A DNA stretch of 64,000 nucleotides from Haliclona indistincta. Taxonomy: Eukaryota > Porifera > Demospongiae > Haplosclerida > Chalinidae. This document shows positions 41,197-51,600 of this stretch, in pieces. Under the pieces are notes generated by a model that saw only the letters and a list, made by a program, of their open reading frames with translations, ran no database searches and was not told the DNA's origin. How positions within the stretch are numbered: position 1 is the first letter of the stretch; every line of letters starts with the position of its first letter. The stretch covers positions 1,754,658 through 1,818,657 of the forward strand of contig OZ024787.1 of NCBI GenBank assembly GCA_964017065.1. Reading direction: 5' to 3'. The position numbers and the translations under genes were made by a program.

Positions 41197-41890
41197 TATT
41201 GATCATAGTTGTTATGATCACTCAAACATTTTTATAGAGGGACCGTCAAGAGAAGAGATGCGTTCCTATTATGCTGAAAAGATTAAGTATGATTTTGGAA
41301 ATTATTATGTGGATGTAAAATTTATAACAGAAATGTTGTTGATTCCATTAAATGGCCAACTGTATCTGAAATAATTCAAGCAATTCAAGACCACAAGCAA
41401 GGTAAAAATTCATGTTACTATTAATACATGTGTTTGTAGAAACTATTCAGTTCAAGATATTGTCAAGGGAAAGATTGCCAACAGTGACAGAGACGATGTT
41501 CTGGGTGGAAATCCTAAGACTGTGCTAAGTTTAAAAGCAACAGCAATGGGTCAGGCAATTAACAAATAATATAGTGATGAGGAGGTTAGCTAAAAATGAT
41601 TAGATGACAGTTGAAACATTGATAATTGTACAGCTCACTGATGTCTTAGCAGTCCTACGAACAATATCTGAAGAGTGTGGGTATACCAATCATATGCTAG
41701 TGTTCAAGCTTGCACATGATGCTCTGTTCAAACAGGCAAGTTTGATAACTATCCACTTGTGAATTTTGATTATCTAATAATAATGCAGGCAATGTTGGTG
41801 ACCCTCAAACAAAAGAACAATGCAGCCTCGGAAGATTCATTATTGCAGTCACTGTATGCCAGTATTTATTCCATAGAACTAGAATATTAA
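41197..41890 (+). pseudogene. Captured exons of an unidentified gene inside the Ginger element
   Basis: Four exon-like blocks with consensus splice sites: about 41239-41401, 41442-41585, 41633-41735 and 41790-41855. Peptides include SREEMRSYYAEKIKYDFGN, then after a one-base shift SIKWPTVSEIIQAIQDHKQ, then LTDVLAVLRTISEECGY and HDALFK. A stop lies in block two (after MGQAINK). I recognise no family. It looks like a host gene fragment carried by the transposon. Confidence 0.55.
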
Positions 41891-42267
41891 CCAAGCTATC
41901 TATCTTTTGAGAAAACTATGATTGAAACTGATACATGAAACTAACTAGTCTGATCCCTACTGATGTTTCTGTGTAATAACTAGGTAGGCAGGTAGTAAAC
42001 TTCGAGTTGGCACTATAGTTGCTGTATTCTACTGTTATTTACTATCTTGAGTAGTCCTGACTACGATCGCGAGCAAGGGATCCCCATCCTCACGAGGGGA
42101 TCCCTGTTCTACCGGTAGAATAGGGATCCCGGGATCCCCATTATACCGTGAGGATGGGGATGGGGGTCCCCATTCTACCGGTAGAATAGGGATCCGGGGT
42201 CCCCGATCTACCGGGAGAATGGGGACCCGGGATCCCCGATTGAGGGGATCCCCGATATTTTATGACA

Positions 42268-43391
42268 CCGGACCGCGCGGACCAGCTCACGTGATCATTG
42301 GCCGTTCGACAGCCTGCTGAGCTGAGCCGATCGTATTGCAGAGCGGACGACACGTCACGTGATGGCAGTTCGTGATCTGCTGCTTGCATGCTTCCATGGT
42401 TCTGCTGCTTGCATGCTACCATGATGGTTCTGCTGTTTGCATGGTTCCATAGTTCTGCTGCTTACATGCTTCCATGATACTGTTTCGATGCTTCCATAGA
42501 TCTACTGCATGCATGCATGCTGTCGTAATTATGCAACTGCTAATTGCATGCTAGCATACATGCTACTGCATCGAGGCATCTGCATCTTTGGTGCTTTTTT
42601 ATTATTATTTTCATTACTGTTTTACTTTACTGTTTACATTTCTTTGGTTATCTGTCTTTGTTCCGTTTGTGTGTCAAGTAAGCATAAGTCAAATAAGTAA
42701 CACAGCAGTGCAGACGCTTAATTCAGCAGATCTCAACATCATCTGCTCCCCAAGTGTAGTTTTTCTTCATTCTGTCAGCACGTTTCACTACAGTAGATGA
42801 GTGGCACAATGGAACGAAAGGTCTGGGGTTCTTCTCAATAACACTGATCCATGAACAATAAATGCTCTTACAAATTATTGATTTTCTTCTGTTCATACAT
42901 GCACCAAGATGAAGTAGAAACGTCAAAACAGGCAGTTTTCATCACCAATAATAGCATGCCTGCAACGTGAATGGTCATGCAGAAAGTTGTCCACTGCACA
43001 TGAGCTTAGAGTGTGAGTGTGGACTGCAACAGATAGTGAGCTCAGTGTAGCTGCTGCACTGTTAAGACCAGACATTATCTTTGGCATGATCTCAGTACTG
43101 TTGCTTTGTGCTATAACACTGTTACTTAGTGTTGCTATACTGCTGCCTTGTGTTGCAACAGCTCTGCTACAGTACCTGGCTTGTTGAATATCTAACTTCA
43201 GAAGCTGACATCAATGATTGTTAATAATATTAGTGCATACACTTATTGAAACTGTGATGTCATCATGATGCTCAACACGCAGTAGCAGCACGGCTAGGCG
43301 CGCTATGCGCAAACTTTGCCGCGCGCCGCTGGCCAATGATCACGTGAGCTGGTCCGCGCGGTCCGGTCCGGTCCGCATTTGAGCCCGTACC
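42268..43391. other. Right part of the 9-bp-TSD element
   Basis: Includes the inner inverted repeat (42272-42325 pairs with 43330-43375), a minisatellite stretch (42365-42480) and the tail of the minisatellite element (42480-42600). No gene seen. Confidence 0.6.
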
Positions 43392-43935
43392 ACCGCTTGC
43401 TACTAAGCGCTGAAATTAGCAATACAGGTAGATCTCAGTAGTTTATAGAAAAAAATTTGGTAGAATAGCGATTAAAGGCTTTGTTTTCGAGTTATGGCGT
43501 GATTTGCTCGGCTGGACTGCCGTTGTGAGCGTTCGGGCTCCCTTCTGAGACAATACTGTGCACAGCTGGCTACATCGTGCTTGATCTGTGACAGTGCAGC
43601 TCACACGACTCCATAAGCACCAATAATCAGCAATAAAACTAGCGAGCGACAGCGTCTTTTGACTCATCTCGTGGGCCTGAGCGACTGATCATGAGCAAGC
43701 GTAAATTGATGCAGTCTATGCAGATCTTCAGTAGACAGCTTGTATCTTTATTACAACAACTTGTACAATAAAGCACTTTAGCTACATGTACTCTATGCTG
43801 ATACAATCCATGGTTCTGCTGCCTGCATCCGTTCTACTGCTTGCATGCTTCCGTTCTGCTGCTTGCATGCTTCCGTTCTGCTGCTTGCATGCTTCCACAG
43901 TTCTGTTGCTTGCATGCTTGCATAGTTCTGTCAGA
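43392..43935 (+). mobile_element. Minisatellite-tailed element, copy 2, right fragment
   Basis: Continues the element interrupted at 39137 and follows 11309-11900 closely, ending in a short array of the 22-bp unit. Confidence 0.75.
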
Positions 43936-43995
43936 CATCAGCAAAGTTGCCTAAATTTAGGTTGGGTGTTGGATTTTAGCCTAAATTTGCTTAAG

Positions 43996-44712
43996 GTGGC
44001 GGTATACCCGTTTTTATGAATATTAATGAGTGACTTTCTTTTATCTGCAGCTCGTGACAGAGCAACGCTAGCAGATTGAAACTCGCTCTGATGCATCAAT
44101 GAGTGTGTCTCAATGTATAATGCAGCTTGAAACGTTGCACAATATTCTACACCAAGGAATAATGTAGGAACAATCGACATCGTACGGATACGCATTTTTC
44201 ACGCCAAAAATCTCTCCTGACTAACCATGCAGCAAAGGTTACCAGCTGAAATTCGACTCTTATAAACCATTTCTAGGTGCTGACGAAGAGTTTTGTTGAC
44301 CCACGCTGAACGTAGCTGTTCTATGCATCGACAAACATGGACGTCACTGCAAAATCAGCCATGATTTAGAATGTAAAAGTGTTTTTCTTAAAATCAGAAA
44401 AAGTAAATGCAGAAAACTCTTCGTCTGCACCTAGAAATGGTTTATAAGAGTCGAATTTCAGCTGGTAACCTTTGCTGCACGGTTAGTCAGGAGAGATTTT
44501 TGGCGTGAAAAATGCGTATCCGTACGATGTCGATCGTTCCTACATTATTCCTTGGTGTAGAATATTGTGCAACGTTTCAAGCTGCATTATACATTGAGAC
44601 ACACTCAATGATGCATCAGAGCGAGTTTCACGCTGCTAGCGTTGCTCTGTCACGAGCTGCAGATAAAAGAAAGTCGCTCATTAATATTCATAAAAACGGG
44701 TATACCGCCACC
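43996..44712. mobile_element. Giant hairpin element with TTAA target duplication
   Basis: Arms of about 310 bp (43996-44300 and 44405-44712) are almost perfect reverse complements, beginning GGTGGCGGTATACCCG, with a short non-palindromic centre. Both sides have TTAA (43992-43995, 44713-44716), as for piggyBac or Kolobok MITEs. The same frame of about 84 codons (start MRIRTMSIVPTLFLGVEY) appears on each arm only because the arms are copies of each other. Confidence 0.8.
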
Positions 44713-44716
44713 TTAA

Positions 44717-44990
44717 GACAGCCTAAATTTAGGCATGTTATGATGCCTAAATTTAGGTGGTGATAGTCAAAATTTTTCAAGTTCATGAGCTTTCTTAGAC
44801 ATTTGATAAGGATTATCAATAAATCGATTCAAATCTGAGAAACATTATAAATGGAAAAATAAAAATGTTAATTGAGAATCGTTCACTTTTGATGTGAATT
44901 AGGATACTAGCATAACTTTTGCAAGTATCATAATTATTTTTCTTCCTTGATTCATGTTAGTACTTACCTTTGCAAGTGTTATACCCAGAC
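44717..44990. other. Spacer between repeats
   Basis: AT-rich. A GCCTAAATTTAGGC palindrome recurs beside the hairpin element (43950-43990 and 44720-44757). Confidence 0.4.
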
Positions 44991-46536
44991 GGTCTGTGTA
45001 CTGTTTGTCCACTCAATTTTTGCTTCAATACTGACAGTTCAAAAATCAAATGTTAAGCCATTTTATATGTTTTGAATGTTCAACTTAGTTTGAAAAATGG
45101 AAATTGCAGCCTATTTTCCAAATTCTGTACCTTTCTAAGCAGAATGCACTATCAGCTAAGACCCTTGTACTGTTTGTCCACTCTATAGTCATGTTTTAAT
45201 TTATCTTTGGACTCAAAAATTAAGAATACACAGCTTATATTCACGATTGTATTAAAATGCATAGTTTTAAAAACAGAAATTATCACCAATTTTTAATTTG
45301 TTCTTGTCTTGTTGCGAAGAAGATAGCTTATTATGATGTCCAAACAACCACTAGACCACACCCTCTTTAAAATGCAAGGCTGAAATGGAAGGTGTGGTCT
45401 GAGAGATAGCTTATTTATGAATTCAAAGAGCCTGAGAAGCATGTGTCAATTAACTGGTTGGTTCGAACTGACAACCATGTAATCACGTAAAGCTGGGGTC
45501 AATCATGAATGAGGCAGCATGCAATTAAGTCTGGCAATATTAAATGGTTAACTTGTCTCCAATGGAGATCCAAAGCAGTTAACTTCCAGGACCATGCATA
45601 TCCATTTTTACTTACTTGGTGTATTACGCACTTAGAAGATTTAAGTATCCATCTCATCTCTAGCATGTCATAATTAATTTTATGTCCCTAAATATAATTA
45701 TTATCTGCGTCACACATTATGTACTCACACTCCTCCTATTGCTCTGCATGCTTCCACCTCACCTATTCTGGTCTTGTACATGTACTGGAAAGCAATTAGT
45801 TCACTGACATGGCACTGGCTGTGTCTCATGATCTAATGTTGGGGTGGCACACCTGCAGTAAGAAGCACGCTGTTGGTCCTCCTGCAAGTTCCTCAGGAGG
45901 TTCAAGGTTGTGTAGTACTGTGCATAGTACCTGTTTACTACAGGTACCCTGGCTCGCACATATGGCCCTTGCAGATTGCTTTGCTATATGTATGTGTTGT
46001 GCACTGTATACATGTATGTGAGCATGCGTGCATTTAAGTTCTAATGGCCGCAGGAGGCGTGTGTGCACACAATTATGATATTTATTAGTGTTAACATGCT
46101 TGTAGGATACTACACCTACACACACAAACACACACACACACACAGGCAAACACTTCACTTGATTTACTTCCTGTAAAGTGTTGTACAGGCCACACCCATG
46201 CACTTAGTCTTTCTCCAAAATAAAATTTGAGTTAAAAATTGAGTACAATGTACCAGGAATAAGATAAACTAATAAAAGCATCACAATTATTTTATATTCC
46301 GAGACTCGACTCAAAAATGAAATATTTGTGGACAAATAGTACCGTAGGCAGGGATTTTAGCTGGTGATAGTATGATTGTTTATTCTGCTTAGAACAGGAC
46401 AAAATTTAGAAAATAGGCTGCAATTTCTATTTTTCAAGTTGAGTGTTAAAATACAAAACATGAAAAATGGCTAAAATTTCAATTTTGAACTATCAGTTTT
46501 GAAGCAAAAATTGAGTGGACAAACAGTACACAGACC
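44991..46536. mobile_element. Long-TIR element (1.55 kb)
   Basis: GGTCTGTGTACTGTTTGTCC at 44991 and its reverse complement ending at 46536. The inverted similarity extends about 190 bp inward on each side with substitutions. No target duplication is clear and there is no coding region. It contains a short (CA)n at about 46120-46143. Confidence 0.7.
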
Positions 46537-47152
46537 CTATATGCACTCTCACGGTGATAGTGAATACAAAAGTGCAAAAGACTCACAGATAAATTCAACA
46601 TTGGATTCCGAATAAAAGCTCCTAGCTTATAAGAATTTTGGTTCCTCACTGGGACTCAGAAACAACTTGAATTTGAGATTACAGATGCAGGAAAAACTTC
46701 AGAGTCACCAAAAGTGCAAAATGATTTTTTAGTTAATTGGTTGTATAGCTAGTACACGTACTATGCACAGTGAATGTGAATGTCATAGCTACTAAGAATC
46801 CAGCTCAGCTGTGTGTACTAGTAACAGTCAGTTCCTAAGCACCACAATACTCTCAGCTTCCTTGTGTTTGCTGTACAGTGGACAAAGAACTTCAGTCAGT
46901 TAGTCTGCTACCGCCAACATGCATGCGATTGTTGCCCAAAGTATGAGTAACTTTACTACTGTAACTATTCAGAAATATGACATGATCAGACAATTCTGTG
47001 AACATCATGTGTGTATGTAAACATGCATGACAGTTATAGCTGTTGCCAACTGCTTGACTATATAAGAGAGTGTCCATTTCACATAATTCACTGGTCATTT
47101 CAGCTTTGTCTTCGATTGAATATCCTACTACAGTCTCATATTCTACTGAAGA
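46537..47152. promoter_or_regulatory. H2 upstream region with TATA box
   Basis: From about 46785 it duplicates the H1 upstream region. TATATAAG at 47059-47066 lies 86 bp before the H2 start codon. 46537-46785 is unassigned. Confidence 0.6.
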
Positions 47153-47652
47153 ATGTCTCCTACTGTCGGCTTAGTTGCATTTTTTGCCCTGCTCGCCTTT
47201 TCTCAAGCAGCACCACCAGCTATGCTTGATCTTAATAACTTGATCGATGCTGACCAGATCGCAACAGCCAATCAAGCATGTGTGAATGTTAATGCTCCAG
47301 CTGGTGTTGTCGTCAGAGCATGCCCCACCCCTGAAGGCTGTTTCCGTGTGCAAGTGATTGTTAATCCATTTGTCAATGTTGATGTTGTAGTCTGCAGGCA
47401 AAATGGACGTGAGTACAATGATACATTATTCATGTGCTATTTTTCTTTTTAAAATTATTTTCAGAACTCTGTTACACTGAACAGCCAAATCAGAATGCTT
47501 GTGCACGAGTCACCGCTCCAATCGTGAATGTCCAAGTTCCTGTTCCAGCCCCAATAGGAACTTTCAATATTGAAGTCCAAGTTCAAGTACCAATTCCCTT
47601 CTTTAGTCCCACCTTTGCAACGTGCGTGAGGGTGATCCTGCCAGAATGCTAA
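47153..47652 (+). CDS. H2: small secreted Cys-rich protein
   Basis: Two exons (47153-47408 and 47465-47652), 147 residues, same intron position and phase as H1. The signal peptide (MSPTVGLVAFFALLAFSQA) is identical to H1, and differences are scattered substitutions (VVVRACPTPEGC, NPFVNVDVV). All eight Cys are kept, implying purifying selection on the fold. Family unknown. Confidence 0.85.
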
Positions 47653-48604
47653 GTAGTCAATTGCAAGTGGACAGCAGACTAACACTACATATAATCATGC
47701 ACACATACCCTCTAGGGGTCTGCACTAGCACTGGCTGTCATTATTGATTCATTTGCAACAATTATTCATGTTGAAAATGCTGTTGTGTGTACAAAAGGAG
47801 ATTACGCGAAATGTTGAGTATTGAGCTGAGCAAATATGTCGCTTAGCTACTGACATAAAGTTATCCCTGCATGGTGGGGTGTATATTCGCTCATGAATAA
47901 GTTAATCTTTAGAGATTTACAGCTTCACTATAGTATAGTTAAAAATGGAGCTTGCAGTTGCATGCAGTGGTGCTACCATCAGTGAATGACTGATTGCCTG
48001 GAGGCAAATTGCAACTAAGTATGCAGGGTGTCAGCTAGGTTTTCATATAGTATTAGAGCTGCTTTTTTGTGGTGAGGTGTGAAAAACACAAATGTAGACT
48101 AGTGGTATAGGCAGTCAACTACCCAGCACTCAATTAAAAACATGTACTTGTATAGGACAACGCCTGATATCCCAACTTGTCCTTCAATGCAAATCTACAC
48201 GTCGACAGTATTCTCTAGTACAGAGGTGTCAATACACTGTATATACATGTCCACTCAGATGGTTGTATTGACACCCAAGGACACTATTTGTTGTTGTTGT
48301 TGTTGTTGTGGACTCTATACGTAGGAGTATGTATAACTAAAATTTCATTTTTCTCAAAATCATAATTAAGTTTTGCACTAACAGCATGTTTGCAAGTATA
48401 CAAAATGTACAATAATTATCATAATTGGGTCATAAATGGTAAATAAACAATGTGTGTAGAACAGTACATTGCAGCGCCATACGGTAGATGTTGACAATTC
48501 TTACACGAATAACTTAATTAGCTGTATCTTTCTGCTGAAAACATCAGTATAGAACCAACCGACTGACGTACGTAGCTCAGTACCATTGTAACATCACTTT
48601 CATC
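47653..48604. other. H2 downstream flank and gene G upstream
   Basis: 47653-48010 matches the H1 downstream flank without its transposon. 48200-48320 matches sequence lying between F and H1 (ACCCAAGGACACTATTTG, then a (GTT)n run at 48286-48307). No coding exon seen before 48605. Confidence 0.5.
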
Positions 48605-51600
48605 ATGATGCAGACTAGCTATGATACCACTGCGACAGTGCTGTTCATTCTGATTATGCTTAATGGCTATGCTTTGAGTCAGAGCTGTTCTCCTGACACC
48701 AACTCTGAAGGAATAGTAATTCCCACTACTGACCTACCAACAGCAGGTGAGCAAACTATATCTCAACAAACTGTGGTTTAGTAGTAAGACTTACTTCTTT
48801 TAGGAGTAAGGCTGTACTTGCAGGAAGCGGAAGAGCCTATACAAAACTTCTTAATGCTGCGTAATACTCAGATTCGGTCGACTGGGTCACCCACTGGTGC
48901 TCTATGGTGCCAGAGTGCTAACAATGATACTCACAATGGAACATGGTACCAACCACCTGGTAACATGCCTCCAGGATACACTGTTGTCCCTACTGAAGAT
49001 ATAGACGACAATTTCTATGACTATCATCCGTATCAGATGGTGACCTGTTCTGGTCAGGTCGGGCTCTTGAGAGACACTAGTACAAGCTACAATCAAGGTC
49101 TACTGCAGTGTGTTATCCGTGATGAACAGAACATCACTCACACACTCACTGCTGGTGTGTACAGTGCAATAAAATATGACAACTATCGTGAGTATGAGCT
49201 GTTTCAGGTATACTGTTATGATAAATATTCCTTATTCTTAGCTGGTCCTGTGGTTGATCCAAATATGCAGTTCACTCTCTTGTCCACCAGAGATGCTGAT
49301 CCTCCTCAGTTCACTCTCAAGTTCAACTCCTCTTACGGACCACCAACGACAGTGGAATGCACAGTAAATGGGGTTTTATTGAACAATTCGCTATATACTG
49401 TGTCACGAGAAGTGAAAATTCCTCGTTTTGTGATAAATAGTGACCTGTATATGCCAGTTCCATTGCTAGAAGACTCACAGGATGTGACAGAGGTAACAGT
49501 GACTGTTAATGTGAGACAGAGTGGAGTATATCGGTGCAATGTCATTGTGCTGGGAAGAAATATCAGCTCGCCACAACAAGTTGTTACTCTTGGTACAGGA
49601 TATTCAACAGCTAATATCCAAGGTATATTGCCCTATTTTTGTGCAAGCACAAGTAAGTTTTTTTGACTCACATAGTTCTTGGAGCACCAGAGAATGTAAC
49701 TGTCAACAGGACCAGCATTGCCAGCACTCTGGTATCATGGGATGCTCCATCAACTGCACCAGATGGTTATGAGGTCTTTTATTATGTAACTCTCTCGTCT
49801 TCTACTATTGTAAGTGGAGGGAACACCAGCAACACTGAGTTGATACTGACTGGGCTGTCACTGAACAAGAGATACTCTATTTTTGTTGTTGCTTATGGTG
49901 ATAACTATACAATACCGAGTCCTCGCAGTAATATTGCTTCTCTTCCATCCGGTTAGAACATAAGCAATGACATGCCACTAATATTTTTATGATTTTAACA
50001 GATGTTTTCATTTTTGCTGAATTTTTTGGTCTTGGACTAGAAGGATCCCACAATCGTCTACTGGCATTCTTTGTATCCATAAAAAGAAGTATTTTATCAT
50101 TTAATATGACAGTAAAAGACTCATTAAACGTGACCAGAAACAGCACAACAATTGAAATGCCAGAGACTGGAAGCTACTCAACTATACAAGTCAAATTTGA
50201 TACACTACGACTTTCTGATGGTGGGTTATATTCATATCTGATTGTGGCAAAAGATGATAAATATGATACTGCAATCATCAAGGGAACAATTATCTTCATG
50301 ACAGGTATTCAAGTATTGTTTAATATTGATTCATAAAGATCAAATTAACTTCTTTGTCTGCAGTTTTGCCTATTACACTAAACATATCACTAGATGATGC
50401 TGACAGCACAGTATTTGCAGGAACAAAGAGATCTCTCCTTTGCACTGAAGTTGACCAAGGATACTTTTTATTGCAATCACGTTCAATTTTCTATACTCTG
50501 TTTGACATTGAATACTACCCTTTCTCAATGATCAAGACTAACAGCAGCCGGGTAATTGAACAAAATATAACAGGAAGTATTGCTCAGTTGGACTTCAACC
50601 CAATTCAAACTTCAGATGGAGATGAGTATATATACGAAGGCTATAGAATATACAATGGAACTTCTAAACTTTTCTATGGCTTGATTCATCTGAATGTAAC
50701 CAGTAAGTAAAATCTGAACTAGGGATAATCGTGCAAAATCTTTTCTATTTGCACAGTATCGATCACTAATGTCACAGTGTCTGCTACCAATGATTCACTG
50801 TCTCAGGGCATGTATACTGATATTGTGTGTAATGTAACTATCAGTGATGCTGTAAATACACCATACACTATCAAGTATCAATGGTTTGGACCATCTCTTA
50901 TCACTAATGGACCTGACTACACTGTCACTAATGATACACTACGTATCAATCAACTGAGCATAGCTCGTGATAACAGCAGAATCATCACCTGTGTGACCAC
51001 AGTGATTCCTACAGGTCCAGGACAACGATATGTGATACAGAACAATGCTAGTGGAAGCATGCAACTGTTGCTTGCTAGTGAGGGGATATTAAGTTAATTT
51101 TGTCTTACATGAGTGTTTGTGTATGCAGAGTTAGGCTATTGTAGCCAAGAAACCACTGATGAAGGTACCAGAGGAATATTCCAATGGACTAAGACTGCAG
51201 TCAATGAGATTGCTACTGCTGCCTGCAATTATGGACCATCTGATGAGTTGGCAGCAAGACTATGTGTGTCGGTGAACACATGGGCTGCTCCTTCTGTTGC
51301 TGCCTGCAGGACTATTGTTAGTGAACAGTTTGACATGATAGTAAAGGTTAGTAACTCCTTTAAAACTATGACATAATAGATAACACGTTTACTTTCTGCA
51401 GATGAATATATCCAGTGAAAATGTTGACTCAGTTATTCAGAGTGTTGCTGATATTATCACATCTGCCAACCAAACATCAGATCAGAATGCTGACAATCTG
51501 AAGGTGGTTGCCAATGTACTCACACAATCAGTTGAAGTGATTCAATCTGGGAATGTGTCACTGGAAGTTGCCAATGAAGTACAGTTATTAATATTGCATA

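Larger units (their letters stand above)
39167..42267 (+). mobile_element. Ginger1-type DNA transposon carrying integrase and captured exons
   Basis: Starts TGTCATAAAATATTGGGGAT and ends with CCGATATTTTATGACA. It is flanked by CCGG at 39163-39166 and 42268-42271; the expected empty target can be read from the other arm of the host element. GGGATCCC-rich subterminal inverted repeats occupy about 39179-39295 and 42080-42250. Inside are a GIN1/Gypsy-integrase-like N-terminal region (39581-39950), an inserted Helitron-like copy (39960-41196) and four short exons of an unrelated gene (41240-41890). Termini, duplication length and integrase type all agree with Ginger1. Confidence 0.82.
39138..43391. 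mobile_element. TIR element with 9-bp target duplication
   Basis: Termini GGTACGGGCTCAAATGCGGA and its reverse complement at 43372-43391, with inverted repeats of about 60 bp once the nested insertion (39167-42267) is removed. It is flanked by ACCGCTTGC on both sides. The uninterrupted target is seen at 11309-11317. Without the insertion it is about 1.15 kb and includes a captured piece of the minisatellite element (42370-42600). The 9-bp duplication suggests a Mutator-like or Merlin-like element; there is no transposase. Confidence 0.78.

Noticed and set aside
40911..41374. Frames in the A/G-rich part of the Helitron-like repeat
   Set aside because: The same frames recur in copy 4 (61688-61966) with length changes in the GAA/AAG run. 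They are repeat sequence, not genes.
39138..43391. The whole 4.25 kb as one Pack-MULE
   Set aside because: The inner TGTCA...TGACA ends with CCGG duplication show that 39167-42267 is a separate later insertion, so the cargo belongs to that element.
43938..44763. Two related proteins of about 84 residues on opposite strands
   Set aside because: They are the two arms of one inverted repeat; the shared frame is a by-product of the palindrome.
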